The notes beneath the pieces are model-generated. The model worked only from the letters and a program-made list of their open reading frames with translations. It was not told where the DNA came from and made no database searches. Position numbers and translations under genes: made by a program. Positions 1 through 6,147 of a DNA stretch of 6,147 bases are shown piece by piece; the first letter of the stretch is position 1; every line of letters starts with the position of its first letter. This DNA is from Clostridiaceae bacterium (GTDB lineage: Bacteria > Bacillota > Clostridia > Clostridiales > Clostridiaceae), in assembly GCA_003510765.1 (NCBI GenBank), contig DOKV01000121.1, forward strand, positions 1 to 6,147, read 5' to 3'.

Positions 1-3
1 CTG

Positions 4-1581
4 ATGATTTTTGTCACCCTCCTCATCATGGCCATCTTGGGAGGGTCCTTGTGGCTCTTTAAGATTCCACTGTTTAGACTAGACAGCATTGGATTTTTGA
101 TGTATCTCAATATGGCGGTCATGGGGTTGGCGCTCCTATTTGCCCTTTGGGGGCCAAAAGTGAAGCCGGGGTATTATACTGTGGTGCCCGGATTGGTTCT
201 CCTCTTGACCTTTGGAAGCTTGTTTTTTAACAGCGGCATCTTTCAAAGTGAAGCTCGCTACAACCTCATTGGAGGGGTGGAAGTGGAAGATTTTAATGAG
301 GACATGAAAGTGGTGGATGTGGAAAAACTCCGGATCTTAGATCGTGAAGATGCGGTGCGCCATGGAGAAAACCGCTTGGGTAGTGAGAGTGGACTAGGTT
401 CCCAGTATGAGCTGGTGGGACAAAACTTTACCTTGCAGATTATAGATGGAGAGCTCTACTGGTCGGCACCTTTGGCCCATCGAGGACTCTTTAGATGGAT
501 GAAGAATAGGCAAGGGACCCCAGGGTATATTAAGGTCAATGCCACCACCAGAGAAACAGAGCTGGTCTTGGGACACACCATCAAATACACAGAAAGCGCT
601 TTCTTTGGGGACAACATTCGGCGCTATGTGTATTTGAATCACTCCATGACTGCAAGATATACGGATTTTTCTTTCCAATTGGACTTAGCAGGGCATCCTT
701 ATTATGCCATCACCCTCTTTGAAGGGGATCATGGGGTCTATGGCAAAGAAGTACAAGGCCTCTTGACGGTGGATGCCACCACGGGAGAGATGACCTACTA
801 TGAAGAAGGGGAAGCCTATCCTGAATGGGTAGACAGGGTCTATCCTGAGTCCTTCTTCCAGCAGCGTGTGGCGTGGTGGGGACGCTATGTAAATGGATGG
901 TTTAATCCCTCCAACGAAGGACAGCTAAGGCCTTCCACGGGTACCAACGTCATCTACAACGATGGCAATGCCTATTTTTATACGGGCATCACCTCCTGGG
1001 GTGGGGATGAATCCACCACAGGGTTCATGCTCATGAACAGTAAAACTGGTGCCTCCACGTATTATCAAGTGTCAGGAGCTACAGAAGAAAAAGCCATGGG
1101 TATTGCAGAAGGTCGTGTGCAAAATGCAGGCTATATAGCTACTTTCCCAGTACTCATTAGTGTAGGGGGACATCCTACCTATTTCATGACTCTAAAGGAT
1201 CAAAATGGTCACATTGCAGAATATGCCTTTGTCAATGTGGAAGACTATATGAAAAGTGGGGTCTCAAGAAGCATTGAGACAGCCCAAGCAGAGTATATGG
1301 TGGAGATGGGACTTCGACAAGATACAGGGTTTATTTTGGAAGAAGGCACCCTGGAAGAGGCGCAAGGAGTGGTCAAGCGGATCAATCAGATCACCTTGGC
1401 AGGGGATACCTATTTCTATTTCAATCTAGAAGGGTCTGAGACCATTTATAGGATGGCCTTTATCAATCATCCCTTGGCGGTGCTGACCAAAGAAGGGGAT
1501 CAGGTATCTTTCAAGTATCTCCCTGGAGAACTGCAAGAGGTGCGTACCTTTCTAAATCACACCTTCCAAGAATCCCCTTAA
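4..1581 (+). CDS. Membrane-anchored protein of unknown function, possibly 5'-partial
   Basis: I do not recognise a named function. The first 80 residues hold three hydrophobic segments (about 2-19, 29-50 and 58-77). The rest, about 445 residues, is a soluble, beta-rich, acidic and aromatic-rich region, probably extracytoplasmic. Sub-motifs include LYWSAPLAHRGLFRW (151-165), GTPGYIKVNATT (171-182), VDATTGEMTYY (256-266) and WVDRVYP (275-281). A G-H-P-x-Y-x-x-T-L pattern occurs twice (230-238 and 389-397), suggesting duplicated PepSY-like alpha/beta units. The overall pattern resembles uncharacterised membrane proteins that I recall from other Firmicutes; this is memory, not a search. The ATG is the second codon of the window, its reading frame is open to the edge and no ribosome binding site is visible, so the true start may lie upstream. 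The gene ends about 70 bases before a strong terminator. Confidence 0.85.
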   Translation: MIFVTLLIMAILGGSLWLFKIPLFRLDSIGFLMYLNMAVMGLALLFALWGPKVKPGYYTVVPGLVLLLTFGSLFFNSGIFQSEARYNLIGGVEVEDFNEDMKVVDVEKLRILDREDAVRHGENRLGSESGLGSQYELVGQNFTLQIIDGELYWSAPLAHRGLFRWMKNRQGTPGYIKVNATTRETELVLGHTIKYTESAFFGDNIRRYVYLNHSMTARYTDFSFQLDLAGHPYYAITLFEGDHGVYGKEVQGLLTVDATTGEMTYYEEGEAYPEWVDRVYPESFFQQRVAWWGRYVNGWFNPSNEGQLRPSTGTNVIYNDGNAYFYTGITSWGGDESTTGFMLMNSKTGASTYYQVSGATEEKAMGIAEGRVQNAGYIATFPVLISVGGHPTYFMTLKDQNGHIAEYAFVNVEDYMKSGVSRSIETAQAEYMVEMGLRQDTGFILEEGTLEEAQGVVKRINQITLAGDTYFYFNLEGSETIYRMAFINHPLAVLTKEGDQVSFKYLPGELQEVRTFLNHTFQESP

Positions 1582-1650
1582 TCTAGACCAAGGGGAAAGA
1601 AAACTTTGCGGGTAGCAAAAGAGAAAAAGAGAAAAAAAATGCATAAAGAA

Positions 1651-1699
1651 AAGCGATCCTTGGCCCTTCCTCATGGAGGAGGCCATGGATCGCTTTTTT
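1651..1699. terminator. Long bidirectional Rho-independent terminator between convergent genes
   Basis: The arms 1651-1665 and 1681-1695 pair as a 15-bp stem with a single T-T mismatch (1660/1686). The stem continues inward with a second helix (1668-1672 with 1676-1680) closing on a three-base loop. The right arm runs into TTTTTT on the + strand. On the - strand the stem is followed by TTTTCTTT. It can therefore stop transcription of both the upstream + gene and the convergent - gene. Confidence 0.9.
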
Positions 1700-1724
1700 C
1701 CTAGCGAACGCTTCAAAGGGAAGC

Positions 1725-2360
1725 TTAGGAGGTGAATTTCTTGGTTTGTTTTTTGCCCAAGTAATAGGTCCCAAGGGCGAAAAGGATCATGTACACCAAG
1801 ATGAGAAAAGCTGCATACATGAAAAACCATTCTGGAAGGATCTTGATCACCGGGTCAATGCGCGGGTCAAAGATCCAGTAGTCATTGGAAAAAGCCAGTT
1901 CATGGAAAACCACAAAGGCTCTGGAAAAGTCAAGGAGAAAGGGTATGGAAAGGAGTACGGGAAGAATAAAGGTCAAAGCAGCGGCCCCTTTTAGGTACCC
2001 AAGGGTCTTCCTTTTTTTGTTTCTAAAATAGAAGAACAAGGACAACAGGAAGGTTACTAGAAAGAGCCCATAAACCAGATCAAAGATTACCTTCACTTCG
2101 TAAAAATGGAATGCTCCTTGAGGAGACATGGGCAGTTCATGGAGCACCAGATCCCCACGATAAAAGGGATTTAGATAATCGATGAGCAGATCATAGTTTT
2201 TCCTAATCATGGCTCCGGAATAGGCTTCGTTGAAGGATTGAATCTTTGGGATGAAGCGATAATACAGAACCCTTGTGTGAAGTCCTAAGATCACAGAACC
2301 TGTGAGAATGGCCAGGGCATGGAGGAGTGCATAAGAGGCTATAGATAATTTCTGTTTCAT
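1725..2360 (-). CDS. lit: Lipoprotein intramolecular transacylase Lit (DUF1461 / TIGR01906 family)
   Basis: This 211-residue integral membrane protein has four predicted transmembrane segments (about 8-27, 91-111, 122-142 and 181-200), the normal size and layout for the family. Family knowledge: Lit moves an acyl chain from the S-glyceryl moiety to the alpha-amino group of the lipoprotein's N-terminal cysteine, giving the lyso-form (N-acyl, S-monoacylglyceryl) of Gram-positive lipoproteins. It acts at the outer face of the cytoplasmic membrane. Visible here are the conserved His85 in FHFYEVK just before TM2, and His153 in the hallmark stretch FHELAFSNDYW followed by FDPRIDP and LPEWFF (to residue 180). 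I chose the ATG at 2360 because the frame upstream (from 2516) encodes charged, non-conserved residues, and because the first membrane helix begins right after MKQKL. The gene is divergent from groES and convergent with the first gene. Its leader is unusual and is described separately. Function is assigned by motif recognition, not by a search. Confidence 0.88.
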   Translation of the reverse strand: MKQKLSIASYALLHALAILTGSVILGLHTRVLYYRFIPKIQSFNEAYSGAMIRKNYDLLIDYLNPFYRGDLVLHELPMSPQGAFHFYEVKVIFDLVYGLFLVTFLLSLFFYFRNKKRKTLGYLKGAAALTFILPVLLSIPFLLDFSRAFVVFHELAFSNDYWIFDPRIDPVIKILPEWFFMYAAFLILVYMILFALGTYYLGKKQTKKFTS

Positions 2361-2386
2361 TGTTTCAAGACCCATGCCTTGGGCAT
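2357..2386 (-). other. Possible nine-codon leader ORF overlapping the lit start
   Basis: An ATG at 2386 (- strand) opens a reading frame encoding MPKAWVLKQ. Its TGA stop overlaps the lit ATG as ATGA (2360-2357). It sits 10 bases after AAGGTG (2402-2397), the only good Shine-Dalgarno nearby. The arrangement would allow translational coupling into lit. The alternative is that the same Shine-Dalgarno serves lit directly across a hairpin. No homology or codon evidence supports the peptide itself. Confidence 0.3.
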
Positions 2387-2393
2387 GGGGTCT
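2368..2393 (-). promoter_or_regulatory. Hairpin between the Shine-Dalgarno and start codon of lit
   Basis: AGACCCATGCC (2368-2378) pairs with 2382-2393, giving 11 base pairs with one bulged base (2390) and a three-base loop. On the lit mRNA it lies exactly between AAGGUG (2402-2397) and the AUG (2360). Removing the 26 folded bases leaves 3 + 7 = 10 bases between SD and AUG, close to the usual spacing. Unfolded, the distance is 36 bases. No other SD-like sequence precedes the lit ATG. Confidence 0.55.
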
Positions 2394-2426
2394 CTTCACC
2401 TTCTTTCTTAAGGAGTATTGGAACTT

Positions 2427-2460
2427 TTGCGAGGATCCTAGACATGGAGGATCCTCGCAA
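2427..2460. repeat. Perfect 13-bp inverted repeat in the lit leader
   Basis: TTGCGAGGATCCT (2427-2439) is repeated in inverse as AGGATCCTCGCAA (2448-2460) around an 8-base spacer, with no mismatch. Neither strand has a T-run after it, so it is not a typical intrinsic terminator. It lies in the presumed 5' untranslated region of lit, where it could form a stable RNA stem-loop or serve as a DNA operator. Confidence 0.75.
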
Positions 2461-2473
2461 TCCCTTAGGATCC

Positions 2474-2500
2474 ATGATATCATGATTTTATGTGCTTCAA
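2474..2500 (-). promoter_or_regulatory. Weak candidate promoter for lit
   Basis: On the - strand TTGAAG (2500-2495) and TATCAT (2479-2474) are separated by 15 bases. The -10 box sits inside a perfect 12-bp palindrome, CATGATATCATG (2473-2484). Spacing is short and both boxes match only partly; a 17-base spacing is possible if TTTTGA is taken as the -35. If used, transcription would start near 2467, placing the 2427-2460 stem at the 5' end of the mRNA. Confidence 0.25.
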
Positions 2501-2609
2501 AAGAAGGCAAAAACAAAAGAAAATGAGAGATTTTTTGAGATAAGAGAAGAAGAATGCCTCTAAAGAAGGATTTTATGGACTATTTAAGAGATTGTGCCTA
2601 AAATAGTGT

Positions 2610-2637
2610 TTGAAATCGGCACTAAATAAATTATAAT
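2610..2637 (+). promoter_or_regulatory. Sigma-A-type promoter of groES-groEL
   Basis: TTGAAA (2610-2615) and a consensus TATAAT (2632-2637) are separated by 16 bases. The expected start is near 2644, just before the CIRCE element, so a repressor bound there would block initiation or early elongation. Confidence 0.85.
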
Positions 2638-2649
2638 TAGTAGTAGATG

Positions 2650-4619
<1,970 letters not shown>

Positions 4620-4641
4620 ATATAAATTTAATATATTAAAT

Positions 4642-4671
4642 AAAAAAGCGATGCGAAAGCATCGTTTTTTT
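4642..4671 (+). terminator. Rho-independent terminator of groES-groEL
   Basis: CGATGC (4649-4654) and GCATCG (4659-4664) form a perfect stem closed by a GAAA tetraloop of the stable GNRA class. Flanking AAAAAA and a seven-base T-run extend the pairing, making the element usable on both strands. It lies about 20 bases after the groEL stop. Confidence 0.92.
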
Positions 4672-4709
4672 ATGAAGTGAAATGTAAAGAAGACCAAACT
4701 TTTTGTAAG

Positions 4710-4741
4710 GTATACTTGACTTAATGTAAAGTTAACTATAC
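4710..4741. promoter_or_regulatory. 32-bp imperfect palindrome, likely operator of the XRE gene
   Basis: GTATACTTGACTT (4710-4722) faces AAGTTAACTATAC (4729-4741) across six bases, with 11 of 13 positions symmetric. The palindrome covers the -35 box and spacer and reaches into the first bases of the -10 box. This is where a repressor dimer would exclude RNA polymerase. Autoregulation by the adjacent XRE-type protein is the natural inference. Confidence 0.65.
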
Positions 4742-4744
4742 AAT
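4716..4744 (+). promoter_or_regulatory. Sigma-A-type promoter of the XRE/membrane-protein pair
   Basis: TTGACT (4716-4721) and TACAAT (4739-4744) are separated by exactly 17 bases, each box one mismatch from consensus. Transcription should begin near 4751, about 40 bases before the start codon. A small GGGAA-N5-TTCCC hairpin (4756-4770) lies at the start of the transcript. Confidence 0.85.
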
Positions 4745-4790
4745 AGAGCCAAGAAGGGAAGAAGATTCCCATTGTAAAGGAGGAGACCCC

Positions 4791-5000
4791 ATGGCCATGG
4801 AAAACAACATCCGGCTTTTTCGGGCAAAGCTGGGCTTCACCCAAGAAGACTTGGCAAAGAAAATAGCCGTCACTAGGCAAACCATCATTGCCTTGGAAAA
4901 GGGCAGCTATACCCCTTCTTTGGAACTGGCCTTTAAGCTGGCAAATCTCTTTGAGGTACCCATTGAAGAAATTTTTTATCGAACGGAGGAAACCCCATGA
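4791..5000 (+). CDS. XRE-family transcriptional regulator, 69 residues
   Basis: This is a minimal Cro/C1-type DNA-binding protein: the whole sequence is one HTH domain with a short tail. Helix 2 is about TQEDLAKK (17-24) and the recognition helix about TRQTIIALE (28-36). The following KGSYTPSLELAFKLANLF and IEEIF are typical of small YozG-like regulators. ATG 4791 is favoured because AGGAGG (4778-4783) lies 7 bases before it; ATG 4797 in the same frame would have 13. The stop overlaps the next ATG as ATGA, so the membrane protein is translationally coupled. Such small regulators are commonly paired with a multi-helix membrane protein of unknown role. Autorepression through the palindrome at 4710-4741 is inferred, not shown. 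Confidence 0.93.
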   Translation: MAMENNIRLFRAKLGFTQEDLAKKIAVTRQTIIALEKGSYTPSLELAFKLANLFEVPIEEIFYRTEETP

Positions 5001-5461
5001 AAAAAACCATTCAAGCCAATGTCCTGTCTATCTTACTGGCCTGCAGCCTCTATGGGGTCTATTTGGCCCGGGATGCTTTCATGGTGGCCCATGAAGAAGG
5101 GCGCTTAGAGGCCACCCATCTTCTTGTACAGATGCTCACCGTAGGGATCACTTTCCTTATTTTAGGCATCCTCATTTTCACAAATTTTAAGGATAAGAAC
5201 TATAAGCATGTGAAGGAATTTTTAAGTGATGATCTGTCTCTTCGAGAAGAAGATGAGCGAGAGGCAAAGATGATTTTAGACATCTCTCGAAAGCAGTATG
5301 TGTTCTTATCCAGTGGGATTTTAGTGGGGGTGATCCTCATCCCTGTTTTTGTCTCTGGTCGAGCTGTGTCTCTTCATGCGGTGGTCCTCACCTTGGTCCT
5401 CACCTGGATTCTAGATACTTCCTTATTTCTTTTCCGGTATGTGCGGGCTTATAGACAGTAA
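4997..5461 (+). CDS. Four-helix membrane protein of unknown function (DUF2178-like)
   Basis: This 154-residue protein has four predicted transmembrane segments (about 8-24, 43-62, 101-119 and 126-148). Between helices 2 and 3 lies a charged loop of about 38 residues containing REEDEREAK (83-91). A DERE-type motif before the third helix, together with an upstream small XRE regulator, resembles the DUF2178 group of predicted membrane proteins. That assignment is from pattern memory and is tentative. No catalytic residues are evident. The start at 4997 has GGAGG (4985-4989) 7 bases upstream and overlaps the XRE stop by four bases. No terminator follows; the next promoter begins three bases after the stop codon. 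Confidence 0.85.
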   Translation: MKKTIQANVLSILLACSLYGVYLARDAFMVAHEEGRLEATHLLVQMLTVGITFLILGILIFTNFKDKNYKHVKEFLSDDLSLREEDEREAKMILDISRKQYVFLSSGILVGVILIPVFVSGRAVSLHAVVLTLVLTWILDTSLFLFRYVRAYRQ

Positions 5462-5464
5462 CCA

Positions 5465-5493
5465 TTGACTACTCAAAAATATTATAGTAAAAT
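5465..5493 (+). promoter_or_regulatory. Sigma-A-type promoter of the terminal HTH gene
   Basis: TTGACT (5465-5470) and TAAAAT (5488-5493) are separated by 17 bases, immediately after the preceding stop codon. The expected start is near 5500, giving a leader of about 30 bases. The spacer between the boxes contains one arm of the inverted repeat at 5471-5518. Confidence 0.7.
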
Positions 5494-5518
5494 AAATTTA
5501 AGTAAAATATTTTTGAGT
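5471..5518. repeat. Perfect 13-bp inverted repeat bracketing the -10 region, likely operator pair
   Basis: ACTCAAAAATATT (5471-5483) and AATATTTTTGAGT (5506-5518) match perfectly across a 22-base spacer. One arm fills the -35/-10 spacer and the other lies just downstream of the predicted start. A transcript from this promoter would contain only the right arm, so the symmetry is best explained as two DNA half-sites about 35 bp apart rather than an RNA hairpin. Confidence 0.65.
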
Positions 5519-5530
5519 GTGAGGTGAATG

Positions 5531-6067
5531 ATGAAACAAGTGATGGATGTATTTCTTCAGAAATTTGGACTAACCCGCTATGATGTTCATAAGCGCACAG
5601 GCATTTCCCAGCAAACCTTATCCAGTGCCAACAAAAAAGATCCAGAAGCCTATTCGGTGAAAGTGCTTACAGCATTGTCCCATGCCACAGGGGTTTCCCC
5701 AGGGGCTGTATTAGACACACTCCTGGCCCTAAAGGATGAAGAGGCGCTGTTCCTTGTGCGAAACTGGGAGGAGCTCACCCTGGCGGTGAAGGAACGAAAG
5801 CCCATGTTTCTGGTGGAAGGAGAGTTTACGGAAGTCTTAAAAGAAGTGAAGAGAAGTCAGCTCTCGGACACCGCTCGGCTAGGTACAGAACTTGGGTCAG
5901 GAGGAAGCGTTGGGATCATCGAGGCGCTCTATTACTTTTTGTACAATCACTTTGGCGGGAAAGACCCCAAGAAAGAGAAGGTAAAAGACAACATTTCCAG
6001 TGCCTACCATATCATCTTGATGGATGAACATCGGGTAAAACTAAAACTAAGATCCTTAGATTATTAG
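5531..6067 (+). CDS. HTH-domain protein with an uncharacterised C-terminal domain
   Basis: This 178-residue protein has an N-terminal Cro/C1-like HTH (about 1-65): LTRYDVHKRTGISQQTLSSA (14-33) fits helix-turn-helix spacing, followed by LTALSHATGVSPG. The remainder contains KPMFLVEGEF (90-99), a conserved-looking Q-L-S-D-T (110-114), and LGTELGSGGS (117-126). A hydrophobic stretch, VGIIEALYYFLYNHF (127-141), comes next, and the protein ends LKLRSLDY. I recall similar HTH proteins with a glycine-containing LG-x-G segment and an LDY ending in other Gram-positives, but know no function. ATG 5531 is preferred over the adjacent ATG 5528: GAGG (5521-5524) of GAGGTGA lies 6 bases before 5531 but only 3 before 5528. 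The gene has its own promoter and palindrome, consistent with autoregulation. Its stop codon lies within the terminator. Confidence 0.88.
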   Translation: MKQVMDVFLQKFGLTRYDVHKRTGISQQTLSSANKKDPEAYSVKVLTALSHATGVSPGAVLDTLLALKDEEALFLVRNWEELTLAVKERKPMFLVEGEFTEVLKEVKRSQLSDTARLGTELGSGGSVGIIEALYYFLYNHFGGKDPKKEKVKDNISSAYHIILMDEHRVKLKLRSLDY

Positions 6068-6090
6068 GAAGGTGGGGCCTTCCTTTTTTC
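6066..6090 (+). terminator. Rho-independent terminator overlapping the stop codon of the HTH gene
   Basis: AGGAAGG (6066-6072) pairs with CCTTCCT (6078-6084) around a five-base loop, followed by TTTTTC and more T-rich sequence. The first two stem bases are the last two bases of the TAG stop codon, so there is no 3' untranslated spacer. Confidence 0.85.
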
Positions 6091-6131
6091 TTTTCTCCAA
6101 CTATTTCTGGGGTGGCTGCATAAACTTTATC

Positions 6132-6147
6132 AAGGAGTCCATAATGC
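6132..6147 (+). other. Possible ribosome binding site and start codon of a truncated downstream gene
   Basis: AAGGAG (6132-6137) is followed after 6 bases by ATG (6144-6146) at the window edge. Only one base of the second codon is present, so coding cannot be tested, and no convincing promoter is seen in the about 50 bases after the terminator. Confidence 0.3.

Noticed and set aside
1746..1994. Plus-strand open frame opposite lit
   Set aside because: It is antisense to the clearly conserved C-terminal half of lit and its composition is lysine-rich and low in complexity; no ribosome binding site was noted.
2361..2516. N-terminal extension of the lit frame up to 2516
   Set aside because: The added 52 residues are encoded by the inverted repeat and leader, look non-conserved and precede the natural first membrane helix; the DUF1461 family starts near MKQKL.
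2594..2622. GTGCC / GGCAC inverted pair around the groES -35 box
   Set aside because: Only five bases per arm with a 19-base spacer, expected by chance; it matches no known heat-shock operator such as the CtsR heptamer repeat.
4888..5094. Second plus-strand frame across the XRE/membrane-protein junction
   Set aside because: It overlaps two well-supported, coupled genes in a different frame and encodes a sequence without family features.
5471..5518. Terminator for the XRE/membrane-protein pair
   Set aside because: The stem is almost entirely A-T with a 22-base loop and no downstream U-tract, so it would not act as an intrinsic terminator.
6101..6147. Possible C-terminus of a convergent minus-strand gene (frame reading ...SLIKFMQPPQK then TAG)
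   Set aside because: Only about 15 codons are visible, no family feature can be recognised, and the stem at 6066-6084 lacks a T-run on that strand. It remains possible but unsupported.

Overview
The window reads as a chromosomal stretch from a low-to-moderate-GC, Gram-positive Clostridia-like Firmicute. The evidence is strong AGGAGG-type ribosome binding sites, sigma-A-type promoters, a perfect CIRCE operator in front of groES-groEL, and a firmicute-type Lit lipoprotein transacylase. I cannot fix the genus. No tRNA, rRNA, CRISPR array, insertion sequence or attachment site is visible.

Layout. (1) Positions 1-1581 (+) encode a 525-residue membrane-anchored protein of unknown function, possibly cut at its 5' end by the window edge. 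(2) A long stem-loop at 1651-1699 is a terminator shared with the convergent gene. (3) Positions 1725-2360 (-) encode a DUF1461/TIGR01906 membrane protein, recognised as the lipoprotein intramolecular transacylase Lit. Its leader is unusual: a perfect 13-bp inverted repeat, then a strong Shine-Dalgarno separated from the start codon by a compact hairpin, and a nine-codon reading frame ending on the lit start codon. (4) Positions 2610-4671 (+) hold the heat-shock chaperonin operon: promoter, CIRCE, groES, groEL and a GNRA-capped terminator. (5) Positions 4710-5461 (+) hold a two-gene unit of a 69-residue XRE-type repressor and a four-helix membrane protein, with an ATGA overlap. Its promoter is buried in a 32-bp imperfect palindrome. 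(6) Positions 5465-6084 (+) encode a 178-residue HTH protein with its own promoter, whose -10 region lies between the arms of a 13-bp inverted repeat. Its stop codon lies inside the terminator stem. (7) The last 60 bases contain only an SD-plus-ATG pair at the very edge.

How it fits together. groES-groEL is a standard HrcA/CIRCE-controlled chaperonin operon and is divergent from lit, with about 340 bases between the two start codons. The XRE/membrane-protein pair looks like a small self-regulated module. The next gene carries its own HTH and palindrome, and no terminator separates it from the pair, so read-through is possible. The genes are mostly known types. The less ordinary signals are regulatory: the lit leader and the two palindrome/promoter arrangements upstream of the HTH genes.
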